64,000 nucleotides of DNA from Caldilineaceae bacterium SB0664_bin_27 (GTDB taxonomy: Bacteria > Chloroflexota > Anaerolineae > Caldilineales > Caldilineaceae): contig VXRG01000061.1 in assembly GCA_009838625.1 (NCBI GenBank), forward strand, positions 1 through 64,000, read 5' to 3'. The notes under the pieces were generated by a model. It had not been told where the DNA came from and made no database searches. It worked only from the letters and a program-made list of their open reading frames with translations. The translations under genes were made by a program, and so were the position numbers. This document shows, one piece after another, positions 18,979 through 28,715 of this stretch. Position 1 is the stretch's first letter. The number at the start of each line of letters is the position of its first letter.

Positions 18979-19737
18979 CTACTTCTCTGCCAGAAACACC
19001 ATCCCGGCGCTGTCCCGCGTGAGGCTGTCTCCGGCATAGTTCCGGTATGCCGCCGATGCCCGGAAGCCGGCCTGGTTCAACATTCGCTTCACCTCCGGCG
19101 GTGTGTAGGCCCGGATCTGCCAGGTTGTTTCGTGGCGCTGGCCCTGTTGGTCCCAGCGGAAAACCCTGGTGTAGATTCCGCTCAGGATATCGAGGCTCCC
19201 CTTGTCTGAGATGAAGAATTCACCGCCGTCGAGACAGTCGTGGCGATCACCTTTCAGGATCAGCTCGTCGCGATTCACAACAATGTCAAGGAGAAAACGT
19301 CCGCCGCTCTTGAGAACACGCGCCACTTCAGCGAGCACCCGTTGGTTGTCCGACTCGTCCTGAAAGCATCCAAACTCGCTGAGTGTAAGGATGACGAAAT
19401 CGTAGGTTTCCGTCCAGTTCTCTGGCAGGCTGCGCATATCGCCGCGAATCCACTCAAGTTGCGCATCTGCTTGCTCGGCTGACTCCCGGGCGCCTGCCAG
19501 CATTGCGTCGCTGAGGTCGTAACCGGTCACCTGAAAGCCGCGCAGCGCGAGCGGAATCGTCAGCCATCCGAGCCCGCATGCCAAGTCAAGAAACCGTGCT
19601 CCTTCCTGCGCTTTCAGCAGGGAAAGGATTAGCTCCAACTCGGGCGGATTCGAATGCGGTTCATAGGCGGGCGGCCAGATCCAACTGAAGGTCTCATCGG
19701 CATAGAGCCTTTGCCAGGATGGGGCGGGGGCATCCAT
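18979..19737 (-). CDS. Class I SAM-dependent methyltransferase
   Basis: About 252 residues with the class I Rossmann methyltransferase pattern: FLDLACGLGWLTIPLA (motif I, SAM binding), TGYDLSDAML (motif II acidic residue), WIRGDMRSLPENW, then a SGGRFLLDI strand. The substrate is not evident. The start at 19737 is chosen because AAGGAAGG lies five bases upstream; an upstream ATG at 19782 has no comparable site. The gene stands alone on the minus strand between plus-strand sugar genes, and it diverges from the Gfo/Idh gene with less than 70 bases between starts. Confidence 0.85.
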   Translation of the reverse strand: MDAPAPSWQRLYADETFSWIWPPAYEPHSNPPELELILSLLKAQEGARFLDLACGLGWLTIPLALRGFQVTGYDLSDAMLAGARESAEQADAQLEWIRGDMRSLPENWTETYDFVILTLSEFGCFQDESDNQRVLAEVARVLKSGGRFLLDIVVNRDELILKGDRHDCLDGGEFFISDKGSLDILSGIYTRVFRWDQQGQRHETTWQIRAYTPPEVKRMLNQAGFRASAAYRNYAGDSLTRDSAGMVFLAEK

Positions 19738-19805
19738 ATGCGCCTTCCTTTGCGTGAGGGTATGTATCCTGTCAGCTGTCATTGTAGCATGAAGGAACTG
19801 TGCGA

Positions 19806-20867
19806 ATGACCCCCCTAAAGCTCGGCATCATCGGTTGCGGAACGATCGGCGCCGCCCACGCCCACGCTGCCGCGGCCTCCGAACAGATCGACCTGGTTGC
19901 CGTCGCCGATGTGCAGCGGGCGCTGGCGGAGAAGATTGCCGCCGCCCGCTCGGTAGAGACGGTCTACAACAGCGGCTCAGAGCTGCTGACTGATGCGCGG
20001 GTGGAGGCCGTTGTCCTGGCGCTGCCAGCCTCTTTCCGCATCGAACTGGGGTTGCAGGCCCTGCGCGCCGGAAAGCATCTGTTGACGGAAAAGCCGGTCG
20101 CCCGCAGCGCCGGCGAAGTGCGCCAGCTCATCTCCGTCCAAGGGGACCTGGTCGCGGCCTGCTGCTCCTCCCGCTTTCACTTTCTGGAGTCGAACCGGAT
20201 CGTCACCGACTGGATCACACAGGGCAAGCTGGGCCCGCTGCGTGTTCTCCGCTGCCGCGTCATCCACCCGGCAACACCGGCGCCGGAGACGCACCCGCCG
20301 GCCTGGCGGCTCAGCCGCGAGCTGAACGGCGGCGGCATTCTCGTCAACTGGGGCTGCTACGATCTGGACTATCTACTGGGTATCAGCGGCTGGCAGCTGC
20401 GCCCGCAAACAGTCCTGGCCCAGAGCTGGCGCGTTCCATCCATCTTCGCCGACACGGTTGCGCCGGAATCCGACGGCGAGACGCACATCACCGGGCTGGT
20501 GCGCTGCGACGGCGGCGCCGTGATCACCTATGAGCGCGGCGAGTACGCCGCGGCGCAGGCGGAGGCATCCTGGGAGGTGATCGGGGAGACCGGCTCGCTG
20601 CGCCTGCGGATGACGCCGGCGCCGGAGAAGGAGAATCTGCAGTTTGAGGCGACCCGCGCCGAGGGAACCGTCTCCCGGACGTTGTGGTCGGGCAGCGACT
20701 CCTACAACGACATCCACCGCGGCCTGTTGGAGGACTTCGCAACCGCGGTCCGCACAGGCCGTCCTCCCAAGACTACGCTGGCGCAGGCCCTGCTGGTGCA
20801 ACAGATCACCGACGCGATGTACAGGTCGGCGCAGACGGGGAAAGCGGTGAAGATATCTTCAATCTGA
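19806..20867 (+). CDS. Gfo/Idh/MocA family oxidoreductase
   Basis: A 353-residue NAD(P)-dependent dehydrogenase of the Gfo/Idh/MocA type. It opens with LKLGIIGCGTIGAAHA, the Rossmann nucleotide-binding loop, has the family LTEKPVAR motif whose Lys is catalytic, and a downstream GGGILVNWGCYDLDYL segment in the substrate domain. These enzymes oxidise or reduce hydroxyls of sugars and inositols. The ATG at 19806, nine bases after AGGA, is preferred to the GTG six bases earlier. It is the first of three plus-strand genes (oxidoreductase, sugar isomerase, enolase-superfamily protein) that look like a sugar or sugar-acid degradation cassette. Confidence 0.9.
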   Translation: MTPLKLGIIGCGTIGAAHAHAAAASEQIDLVAVADVQRALAEKIAAARSVETVYNSGSELLTDARVEAVVLALPASFRIELGLQALRAGKHLLTEKPVARSAGEVRQLISVQGDLVAACCSSRFHFLESNRIVTDWITQGKLGPLRVLRCRVIHPATPAPETHPPAWRLSRELNGGGILVNWGCYDLDYLLGISGWQLRPQTVLAQSWRVPSIFADTVAPESDGETHITGLVRCDGGAVITYERGEYAAAQAEASWEVIGETGSLRLRMTPAPEKENLQFEATRAEGTVSRTLWSGSDSYNDIHRGLLEDFATAVRTGRPPKTTLAQALLVQQITDAMYRSAQTGKAVKISSI

Positions 20868-20929
20868 TACGACCACTCTTCCAAAATTCAACTCACAGAG
20901 AGAACACGACAGAATAGGAGTTTACAGCG

Positions 20930-21730
20930 ATGAATTATGCATTTATGAGCTTTTCCTGCCCGCAGGCCACCTTCGCGGAGATGCTGACCATTGCGGCTCG
21001 GTACGGCTACGACGGCATCGAGCCGCGCGCCGCCGGCGGTCATGACCACGCGGTGGAACTTGACGCGACCTCGGAACAGCGCGCCGCCTTCCGCCAACAA
21101 GCCGCTGACGCTGGCATCGCCATCTGCTGCCTGGCTGCAGGCAACCGCTTCGCTGATCCCGCAGACCGCGACGCGGAGGTGGAAGAAACGCTCCAGTACA
21201 TCGACCTGGCCGCAGATATCGGCGCGCCTGTGCTGCGCATCTTCGGCGGCCGGATCCCGGACGGTATCAGCCGGGAAGCGGCCATCAGCGGCGTTGCGGA
21301 CGCACTCTCGCGCCTGGCGGGCCGAGCCGGCGACCGCGGCGTGGTTGTATGCATGGAAACGCACGATGACTGGTGCAACCCCGCCGACGTCGCCGCGGTG
21401 ATGGAACGGGTCGACCACCCGGCGATTGCCGTAAACTGGGATGCCGCGCATCCGGTGCGCACAAAGGGCTGGACGCTGACGGACTCCTATCGGACACTGC
21501 GGCGCTGGATCCGCCATGCCCATGTGCACGACCTGTTCCTGGACGCGAATCGGCCGGACTACACAGCCTTTGGCACGGGAGATATCGATCACAAAGAGGT
21601 GATGGAACTGCTGCGCGACGGCGGCTACGACGGTTATCTCAGCGGCGAATGGATCAACTGGGAGCCGCCGGACGTTCACCTGCCGCGCGAGATCGCGACG
21701 CTGCGCGGATACGAGCGCTCACTGGCGTGA
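20930..21730 (+). CDS. Sugar phosphate isomerase/epimerase (xylose isomerase-like TIM barrel)
   Basis: A 266-residue protein of the AP-endonuclease-2/xylose-isomerase-like TIM-barrel family. Metal-binding positions are visible at the strand ends: VVCMETHDDW, AVNWDAAHP, HAHVHDLF and LSGEWINWEPP. Enzymes of this type isomerise or epimerise keto-sugars and inosose using a divalent metal. A TAGGAG lies about ten bases before the ATG. With the Gfo/Idh gene 62 bases upstream and the enolase-type gene 84 bases downstream, it likely handles a keto-sugar made by the dehydrogenase. The precise substrate cannot be read from sequence. Confidence 0.88.
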   Translation: MNYAFMSFSCPQATFAEMLTIAARYGYDGIEPRAAGGHDHAVELDATSEQRAAFRQQAADAGIAICCLAAGNRFADPADRDAEVEETLQYIDLAADIGAPVLRIFGGRIPDGISREAAISGVADALSRLAGRAGDRGVVVCMETHDDWCNPADVAAVMERVDHPAIAVNWDAAHPVRTKGWTLTDSYRTLRRWIRHAHVHDLFLDANRPDYTAFGTGDIDHKEVMELLRDGGYDGYLSGEWINWEPPDVHLPREIATLRGYERSLA

Positions 21731-21814
21731 GGAAAAGACGCTGGCCGCCGCGCCGGTCGCGTAAGCCGGCGACGGTCACAAGTTAACCTTGTACAGACAC
21801 CGAGGGAACGAAAT

Positions 21815-23278
21815 ATGCCCATCCGCCTGCTTGACTTTGATCTCCATATCCTCAACATGCGCAACCGCATGCCCTTCCGCTACGGCATCGTCACCATGAC
21901 CGCGCTGCCGCATCTCTTTTTGCAGGCGCGGCTCGAGGTGGACGGCAGGCAGGCGGACGGTGTCGCCGCCGAGGGTCTGGCGCCAAAATGGTTTACCAAA
22001 GTGCCCGACTCGTCAATGGCCCAGGATATCGCCGAGATGCTCGACGTAATCCAGGCGGCCTGCCGCCACGCTCAGGAAGCCGGCGCGGCCGACACGGTCT
22101 TTGACCTGTGGCAGGCCATCTACAGTTCCCAGGAGACCTGGGCCGCAGACACGGACTACCCGCCGCTGCTGTGGGCCTTCGGCGTCTCGCTGGTGGAACG
22201 GGCGATCATCGACGGCTTCTGCCGGGCGACGGACACAACCTTCGCTCAGGCTGTGCGCGCAAACAGTCTGGGCATGCGCCTGTCCGAGCTGCGGCCGGAA
22301 CTGGCCGGGCATACGCCGGCGGACCTGCTGCCGGCAAAACCTCTGGACCGGGTCATCGTTCGCCATACGGTCGGCATGATCGATCCCCTCACCGACGACG
22401 AAGTCCTGCCCGAAGATCAGGTCGACGATGGTTTGCCCGCATCGCTGGACGCTTCCATCCAGGCCTACGGCTTGACCCACTTCAAGATCAAAATCGGCGG
22501 TGACATCGACACGGACAGAGCGCGGCTGCAACGCATCGCCGCGCTGCTGGACGAGCGCAATGTCGACTACCGGCACACACTCGACGGCAACGAGACCTAC
22601 CACAACGTCGACGACTTTCGCATCCTGTGGGAAGAGTTGAACGCCGACTCGGCCCTCCGCGGCTTCCTGAAACGGCTGATTTTCGTCGAGCAGCCCTTCC
22701 ATCGCGATATCGCCCTCAGCCAGGAGGTGAGCGCGGCCCTGCTCGCGTGGCGCGAGCGGCCGCCTATCATCATCGACGAATCCGACGGAGAGCTTTCCAG
22801 CGCGCCCACAGCTCTCGAAAGCGGCTATGTGGGCACCAGCCACAAGAACTGTAAAGGCATCTTCAAAGGCATCGCCAACACCTGCCTCATCCGTCACCGC
22901 CAGCGCCGGCAGCCGGACGCACTACACATCATCAGCGCCGAAGATCTGTGCAACCTGGGGCCGGTGGCGTTGCTGGAGGACCTGGCCGTGTTGGCGACGC
23001 TGGGCATCGAACACGCCGAACGTAACGGCCATCACTACTTCGCCGGCCTGTCGATGCTGCCGGACGACGTGCAGGCGCAGATTCTGGCTGCGCACGGAGA
23101 CCTCTACCGCCCGCACACGACCCCGGGCGGCCGCCGTTTCCCGACTCTGGCGGTCGAGAACGGCTCTGTCGATGTGAGCAGTGTCACGGCCGCTCCCTTT
23201 GGGCCTAAAACTGTTCTCGACCCATCGCAGTTTACGCCGGTGGCCGAATGGAAATACGAATCGCTGGGGCTGGACTGA
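21815..23278 (+). CDS. Enolase-superfamily (mandelate racemase-like) protein
   Basis: A 487-residue protein with the pattern of the enolase superfamily. HFKIKIGGD holds a KxK pair (K224, K226), followed by metal-ligand candidates LDGNE (D257), FVEQP (E292) and IIDESDGE (D321/E322), and a final basic segment GTSHKNCKG (K344/K347). These enzymes abstract a proton alpha to a carboxylate; many dehydrate sugar acids or racemise. The protein is longer than the usual 370-400 residues, with additions around residues 60-130 and at the C-terminus, so it is a divergent subgroup. A GAGGGAA site precedes the ATG. Clustered with a dehydrogenase and an isomerase, it may act on an aldonic or uronic acid intermediate. 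Confidence 0.8.
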   Translation: MPIRLLDFDLHILNMRNRMPFRYGIVTMTALPHLFLQARLEVDGRQADGVAAEGLAPKWFTKVPDSSMAQDIAEMLDVIQAACRHAQEAGAADTVFDLWQAIYSSQETWAADTDYPPLLWAFGVSLVERAIIDGFCRATDTTFAQAVRANSLGMRLSELRPELAGHTPADLLPAKPLDRVIVRHTVGMIDPLTDDEVLPEDQVDDGLPASLDASIQAYGLTHFKIKIGGDIDTDRARLQRIAALLDERNVDYRHTLDGNETYHNVDDFRILWEELNADSALRGFLKRLIFVEQPFHRDIALSQEVSAALLAWRERPPIIIDESDGELSSAPTALESGYVGTSHKNCKGIFKGIANTCLIRHRQRRQPDALHIISAEDLCNLGPVALLEDLAVLATLGIEHAERNGHHYFAGLSMLPDDVQAQILAAHGDLYRPHTTPGGRRFPTLAVENGSVDVSSVTAAPFGPKTVLDPSQFTPVAEWKYESLGLD

Positions 23279-23483
23279 ACGCATGACAGGAAGTGGCGCG
23301 GCCGGTGAGGCAACCTGATTCAGGAACGAATACTGAAGTGGCAGAAGCGCAACTTTAGGGCGGCTGCCGTGTTTTCTTTTGTAGAACGGCATAAGAATTC
23401 CGTCCTGCTTCCTTCTGCATGCGAGTCTGTTCCCCCGCTCCTGCGCCGGAAGGTCTATAAGCAGAGAATCGCGCTCCCATACA

Positions 23484-24872
23484 ATGGATTCCATAACACC
23501 GCCATCCACAGCGGAAGAAACTGAATCCCAGGAAGCAAGCATCGTACCAGCGCCGAACACCGCGTGGGATACCGCGACCAAGAGAACGGTCCTGATCATT
23601 TTGCTCGTCGTCGGCGCGCTCATCTTCTGGATCAGCCGCCCCGTCCTGCCGATTCTGATTATGGCAGGGCTTGTATCCTACTTCCTGATCCCCATCGTCG
23701 ATCTGTGCGAACGGGTGCGCATTCCCCGCAGCGTGAGCACGATCGTCCTGTACCTGCTCTTCCTGGTCCTGTTGATCCTGGCCCCCGTTCTGCTTGTACC
23801 GGTTCTGCTGTCCCAGCTCACGGCGCTCTATTTTGATGTGCCGGCAGCAGCGCGAACCTTTCTGCTCTTTCTGCAGGAGTCGGTCGCAGACCTGCCCACC
23901 AGTGGGACTATCCTCGGTCTTGATGTCACGTTTGAAGGGGTGGTGGGCCAGATCCAACAGACACTGGCCGACGAGATTGCGGTGGAACGCTTCCTGCCCG
24001 GTGCGCAGCAGATTCTGGACTACGTCAATCAGCTTCTGAGTACGGCGACGAACGTTGTGAGCAGCACCGCGACCATCGGCTTGACGGTGGTTGGCAGCAT
24101 CGTCAATGTCGTCGTGTTCCTGCTGCTTCTCTTCTTCATCAGCCTGTACTTGACCAAAGACGCGCCCCGCATCCAGCGCTATGTGGAAGGGCTGTTCCCG
24201 GTTGAGTACTATTCGGAAGGCGTGGAGTTGATACGCCGGCTGCGCAACATCTGGAACGCCTTCTTCCGCGGGCAACTCATCCTCTCACTATCGATCGGCG
24301 TGGCGACCTATTTCTCGCTGAGCCTGATGGGGATGCGGGGCGCGCTGATTCTGGCGATTCTGGCCGGCGCACTCGAAATCCTGCCCAATATCGGCCCCAT
24401 CCTGGCGATGATTCCAGCCGTGATCATCGCCTTGGCGCAAGGTAGCTCCACGCTTGAGCTGAGCAACCTGAACTTCGCTCTCCTGGTAATCGGTGTCTAC
24501 TTCATCATTCAGCAGCTGGAGCATCAGCTTCTCGTGCCGCGCGTGATCGGCACGAGCGTTCATCTGCATCCGGTTGTAGTGGTCTGCGGCGTCGTCGTGG
24601 GGGCAAGCGTGGGGGGGATACTGGGCGCGTTTCTGGCCGCGCCGGTCATCGCCAGCCTGCGGCTTCTCGGCAGCTATACCCATGCCAAACTGCTCAACTA
24701 TCCACCCTTCAGCGACCGCCGTCCGGTCGCGGAGGGGCAACGCGCCGGCGTCTACCGCAGGGTCGTTGTATCGGAAGCCGACGATCCCGCTGCACGCCCC
24801 GAGGTGGAATTGGAAGAGGACGCGCACGCGCCGCCCGCTTCCCAGACCGCCAATTCACCCGCGGGCGATTAG
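23484..24872 (+). CDS. AI-2E family transporter (PerM/YdiK-like)
   Basis: A 462-residue integral membrane protein of the AI-2 exporter/PerM superfamily. Two N-terminal helices include RPVLPILIMAGLVSYFLIP, a long soluble insert follows, then LLLLFFISLYLTKDAPRIQ and a C-terminal helix group with GALEILPNIGPILAMIPAV and QLEHQLLVPRVIGTSVHLHP, the family hallmarks. Proteins of this group export small molecules or sodium; the substrate is not predictable. The C-terminal 60 residues are acidic and Pro/Ala-rich and should lie in the cytoplasm. The gene converges with tsaD with only 37 bases between stops. No strong promoter was recognised in the 205-base upstream spacer. Confidence 0.9.
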   Translation: MDSITPPSTAEETESQEASIVPAPNTAWDTATKRTVLIILLVVGALIFWISRPVLPILIMAGLVSYFLIPIVDLCERVRIPRSVSTIVLYLLFLVLLILAPVLLVPVLLSQLTALYFDVPAAARTFLLFLQESVADLPTSGTILGLDVTFEGVVGQIQQTLADEIAVERFLPGAQQILDYVNQLLSTATNVVSSTATIGLTVVGSIVNVVVFLLLLFFISLYLTKDAPRIQRYVEGLFPVEYYSEGVELIRRLRNIWNAFFRGQLILSLSIGVATYFSLSLMGMRGALILAILAGALEILPNIGPILAMIPAVIIALAQGSSTLELSNLNFALLVIGVYFIIQQLEHQLLVPRVIGTSVHLHPVVVVCGVVVGASVGGILGAFLAAPVIASLRLLGSYTHAKLLNYPPFSDRRPVAEGQRAGVYRRVVVSEADDPAARPEVELEEDAHAPPASQTANSPAGD

Positions 24873-24909
24873 ACGCAGCCTACACGCGTCGCCTGCATCC
24901 CCAGGTCGT

Positions 24910-26214
24910 TCACCGCTCCACAGAATCCACTAAAGGCAGACTTGCATATACGTCGAGGGCGAGGAAGTCGCGTGCCGGCGGCTCACTTCGCTGGTCGTGG
25001 GGAGTCGAATGTGCGACCTCTTGCGCATGCTGCCGATGCTCGTGGCCCATTGGAGAGGGTTGTCGGGCCGGGACATATGACTGCCTGTAATATGCCGCAG
25101 CGCCGATCATGGCTGCATTGTCCGTACACAGAAAAAGAGGCGGACAGTGCAGCGGCAGACCGATCTTGGCAAAATGCTGTTCAGCGGCCCGGCGCAGCAG
25201 CCCGTTCGCGCTGACCCCGCCGCAAATACAGACCTGCTTCACGCCAAACTCGGCGGCGGCGTCCGCGGTTTTGCCCACCAGCACATCCACCACGGCCATC
25301 TGAAAGGCGGCAGCAATATCGGCCGCGGTCTGCGTCTGGCGCGCCTCCGTTCCCTCCCGTTCGAGCTGCCGCATCAGATTGAGGACGGCGGTCTTCAGAC
25401 CGGAGAAGCTGAAATTGAAGCGGTGCTCGCCTTGGACGGGCAGAACGGTAGGCAGGAGAGACGCCTTCGCGTCCGGTTGGCGTTCTGTCCGCCGGCCCGG
25501 ACGCATGAGCGGGCGGGGAAGATGGAAACGGCCGGCATCCCCGCTTTCCGCAGCCGCCTGAATCGCCGGACCGCCCGGATAACCCAACTCCAGAAGTCTC
25601 GCCACCTTGTCGAACGCCTCCCCGGCGGCATCGTCCAGGGTTGCGCCCAAAAGCCGGTAGCGGCAGTGCCCCTCCATCAACACGAGCTCCGTATGGCCGC
25701 CGGAAACGATCAGGAGCAGCGCCGGGAACTGATCAAATGCGCTGCCGCCTCGTTGTGTGCGCCCGTTGCCGTCCTCTGAGGCTGAAGATTCGACACCGGG
25801 CGAACAATCCGGATACAGCCAGTTGCTGTAGATATGCCCTTCCAGATGATTCACCGGAATCAGCGGGAGGCCACTGGCGAAGGCCAGTCCTTTCGCCAGA
25901 TTGACGCCAACAAGAAGACTGCCGGCCAAGCCGGGTCCATGGGTGACGGCGATGGCGTCCAGCTCGCGCACATGCGCGACCGAGACATCGGCCAGCGCCT
26001 CCTCAACGACGGTCTGAATTGCGAGAACGTGCTGGCGGCTGGCGACCTCCGGGTAGACGCCGCCGAAACGCCGGTGGAGCTCAATCTGGCTGGCAACCCG
26101 GTTGCTGAGGATGTGGCGGCCATCCGCCACAACTGCGGCCGCGGTCTCATCGCAACTGGTTTCGATCGCGAGGATGCGGTATGCGGGCGAGCCGCCTGCG
26201 TTCGTCAAGCTCAT
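24910..26214 (-). CDS. tsaD: tRNA N6-adenosine threonylcarbamoyltransferase
   Basis: TsaD transfers the threonylcarbamoyl group to A37 of ANN-decoding tRNAs, with TsaB and TsaE. The sequence shows [14 protein letters not shown] at the start, the metal-binding pair in VNHLEGH (H123, H127), [29 protein letters not shown] and [13 protein letters not shown] (D365). At 434 residues it is about 90 longer than usual. The excess sits in two Ser/Gly/Arg-rich insertions (about 139-162 and 234-263) and a C-terminal His/Pro/Ser-rich tail after 382. The core motifs are intact, so it is probably functional. It is the last gene of a minus-strand operon; its start overlaps the preceding transferase stop by four bases (ATGA). 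Confidence 0.95.
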   Translation of the reverse strand: MSLTNAGGSPAYRILAIETSCDETAAAVVADGRHILSNRVASQIELHRRFGGVYPEVASRQHVLAIQTVVEEALADVSVAHVRELDAIAVTHGPGLAGSLLVGVNLAKGLAFASGLPLIPVNHLEGHIYSNWLYPDCSPGVESSASEDGNGRTQRGGSAFDQFPALLLIVSGGHTELVLMEGHCRYRLLGATLDDAAGEAFDKVARLLELGYPGGPAIQAAAESGDAGRFHLPRPLMRPGRRTERQPDAKASLLPTVLPVQGEHRFNFSFSGLKTAVLNLMRQLEREGTEARQTQTAADIAAAFQMAVVDVLVGKTADAAAEFGVKQVCICGGVSANGLLRRAAEQHFAKIGLPLHCPPLFLCTDNAAMIGAAAYYRQSYVPARQPSPMGHEHRQHAQEVAHSTPHDQRSEPPARDFLALDVYASLPLVDSVER

Positions 26215-27296
26215 TTGTCTTCGCTCAGAGTGGACGGGCGCGCTGCCCAGAGCAAGACGAGCAGCCCGATGATGGCCAACCCAATCAACGCCACCAGTTT
26301 GTAGAGTCGATCATCCAGTAATAGGGTCAGGCCGCCGAAAAGTGCGCAGAAGGCCCAATAGCCAACCACGATAGTGTGTTCGGCCAGGCCTTTGTCGCGT
26401 AGACGCAGGTGCAGGTGATCGCGCCCGCCCTGCCCCACCGAGACGCCCCGCCGCAAACGGCTGTAAATCAACCACACAACGTCCAGAATCGGCAGCCCGA
26501 GAATCAGCAGTACAGTGGCAAGCCTGGCCCCGCCGATGATCCCCAATGCGGCCAGGGCAAATCCGAGAAAATAGCTGCCGCTGCTCCCCATGAAGATCCG
26601 CGCCGGCGCAAAGTTGAAGACCAGAAATCCCAATCCGACGCCGAGCAGCGCCACAGGCAGCACCGCCACGCTCAACTGAGGCGGCTGAGTGACGAAGATC
26701 ATGTGAATGCTCAGAATGGCACAGAAAATGACGGTGACACCGGCAACCAGTCCGTTTAACCCGTCAAGAAAGTTGACGGTATTCATCATCCCCATGAACC
26801 AGAACAAGGTCAACGGGGCGAGCAGCCACCAGGGAAAGCCATCCGGCCCGAAGAGGAACCCATCCGCGAACGGATTGTTGACGTGCTTGATAAAGATCAG
26901 GCCGGCGACGGCGATCAGGCCGGCGGCAACCTGAATTGCGAATTGGGGACGCCACGAGAACTCATAGCGATCATCGAGAAAGCCGGCGAGCGCGCAGAAG
27001 GCGCCGCCGATCAGAAGTGCAATAAAACGGCGGCTCTCTTTGGGGTCGTCCTGGGGCGGCAGCCAGGAATCGTCAAGCAGGGGCAGCGCCCCGGCCATGA
27101 GCAGAAGAAGAGCGAGTACGGTCAGGGTAAACGCGGCGAAAATGGCCAGCCCGCCGGTGCGCGGCACAACGCCCGCGTGTTTGCGCCGCTCGCCAGGGCG
27201 GTCCACCAGGCCGAGCCGGTGGCCGAGCCGCACGGAGACCGGCGTAAAAATGAGGGTAAGAATCAGGGCGGCAAGAATAATCGAGAGGTAGAACAC
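26211..27296 (-). CDS. WecA/MraY-type phospho-sugar transferase
   Basis: A 361-residue polytopic membrane enzyme with ten or so transmembrane helices that links a sugar phosphate to undecaprenyl phosphate, the first lipid-linked step of a cell-surface polymer. Key family segments are visible: [27 protein letters not shown] (the DD metal/catalytic motif), [27 protein letters not shown] and [10 protein letters not shown] (HIHH-like loop). The [12 protein letters not shown] loop and overall form suggest a WecA/TagO-type polyprenyl-phosphate GlcNAc-1-phosphate transferase rather than MraY. It starts with GTG. It sits between asnS (42-bp gap) and tsaD (overlap), in an operon of basic cell functions. 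Confidence 0.88.
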   Translation of the reverse strand: MFYLSIILAALILTLIFTPVSVRLGHRLGLVDRPGERRKHAGVVPRTGGLAIFAAFTLTVLALLLLMAGALPLLDDSWLPPQDDPKESRRFIALLIGGAFCALAGFLDDRYEFSWRPQFAIQVAAGLIAVAGLIFIKHVNNPFADGFLFGPDGFPWWLLAPLTLFWFMGMMNTVNFLDGLNGLVAGVTVIFCAILSIHMIFVTQPPQLSVAVLPVALLGVGLGFLVFNFAPARIFMGSSGSYFLGFALAALGIIGGARLATVLLILGLPILDVVWLIYSRLRRGVSVGQGGRDHLHLRLRDKGLAEHTIVVGYWAFCALFGGLTLLLDDRLYKLVALIGLAIIGLLVLLWAARPSTLSEDK

Positions 27297-27338
27297 GGTC
27301 GTGACCGGATAAAGCTGGGAAGCGGGCGCTCCCCGAGC

Positions 27339-28682
27339 TTAAGGACGCATCGAGCCAAGCGTACGCGGGAAGGCGATCGCCTCCCGCAGATGCGTCAGGC
27401 CGCAAATCCAGGCGACGGTCCGCTCAAGGCCCAGACCGAAACCGCTATGCACGACGGTACCATACCGGCGCAAATCGACATACCAGTCAAACGCGGCCAT
27501 CGGAAGTTCATGCTCCTCGATGCCGGCAACCAGCTTATCGACATCGGCCATACGCTCACTGCCGCCGGTGATCTCGCCATACCCTTCCGGCGCCAGCAGA
27601 TCGACACTGCGGCAAACCTCCGGCCGGTCCGGTTCAGGCTCCATGTAGAAGGCCTTCACCTGTGTCGGATAGTGATGGACAAAGACTGGCTTGTCGAACT
27701 GGGCGGCAATATAGGTCTCGTGCGGACTGCCGAAATCATCGCCCCACTCGATATTGGGCACTTTGTCCTCATACCCGGGCACCAGTTCACCGGCCGCCGC
27801 AGCGCGGTTGACGATGTCCACGGCCTCATCGTAATGGATGCGCGGAAAGCTGGGCGTCACCCGTTCCAGGGCGGATGTATCCCGTTCCAGCAGCTTCAGC
27901 TCTTCGCCATTTTCCTCCAGGCAGCGCTGGACGATGTGGCTGACGAACTGCTCCTCGATCTCCATCAGCCCGTCCAGACCGCAGAACGCGATCTCGGGCT
28001 CCACCATCCAGAACTCCTGCAGATGGCGGCGCGTTTTGCTCTTCTCGGCGCGAAAGGTCGGCCCGAAGCAGTAGACTTTGCCGAAGGCCAGGATAGTGGC
28101 TTCACTGTAGAGCTGGCCGGTCTGGGCCAGATAGGCCGGCTCACCGTGGAAATCGATCTCGAAGAGAGTCGTTGTGCCTTCGGCGGCGTTGGGAGTGAGG
28201 ATCGGAGTGTCCACGTTGAGGTAGCCGTTGCTGTCCAACCAGCTGCGGATGGCGCGTATGATGGTCGCCCGAACACGCATTATCGCCCACTGGCGGCTGG
28301 AGCGAATCCAGAGATGGCGATTCTCCATGAGAAACTCCACGCCATGCTCTTTCGGCTGAATCGGATACTCTTCAGCGATCTGGACCACTTCCAATCCGGT
28401 CACGTCCAGCTCATAGCCGCCGGGGATGCCCGGCGCCCGCCTGTCCTCCTTGACAGTGCCGGTAACCCGCAGGCTGCTCTCCTGGGTGAGTGCGCGCGCG
28501 AGTTCAAACGCCTCCTCGCTGACATTTCCTTTGAACACAACCGCCTGGCAGATCCCCCCGCCATCGCGCACCTGCAGGAATTGGAGCCGTCCTTTGCCTG
28601 TCTTGGTATAGAGCCAGCCCTCCAGTGTGACTGCCTCGCCCACATGCGCGGACATCTGCCGAATCGTGATTACCTTGTCCAC
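27339..28682 (-). CDS. asnS: Asparagine--tRNA ligase
   Basis: A 447-residue class II aminoacyl-tRNA synthetase that charges tRNA(Asn). The N-terminal OB fold ([20 protein letters not shown]) binds the anticodon. The catalytic domain carries motif 2 around [23 protein letters not shown] and motif 3 in [18 protein letters not shown]. The ending with FPRTLG, and the [12 protein letters not shown] segment, match AsnRS rather than AspRS. A direct AsnRS means the GatB-dependent route is not needed for Asn-tRNA here. On the minus strand, it follows a small Arg-rich protein gene by about 33 bases and precedes the WecA-like gene. Confidence 0.95.
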   Translation of the reverse strand: MDKVITIRQMSAHVGEAVTLEGWLYTKTGKGRLQFLQVRDGGGICQAVVFKGNVSEEAFELARALTQESSLRVTGTVKEDRRAPGIPGGYELDVTGLEVVQIAEEYPIQPKEHGVEFLMENRHLWIRSSRQWAIMRVRATIIRAIRSWLDSNGYLNVDTPILTPNAAEGTTTLFEIDFHGEPAYLAQTGQLYSEATILAFGKVYCFGPTFRAEKSKTRRHLQEFWMVEPEIAFCGLDGLMEIEEQFVSHIVQRCLEENGEELKLLERDTSALERVTPSFPRIHYDEAVDIVNRAAAAGELVPGYEDKVPNIEWGDDFGSPHETYIAAQFDKPVFVHHYPTQVKAFYMEPEPDRPEVCRSVDLLAPEGYGEITGGSERMADVDKLVAGIEEHELPMAAFDWYVDLRRYGTVVHSGFGLGLERTVAWICGLTHLREAIAFPRTLGSMRP

Positions 28683-28715
28683 AAATCGGTCCTCTGCAGT
28701 GATGGGTCAGCGGCC

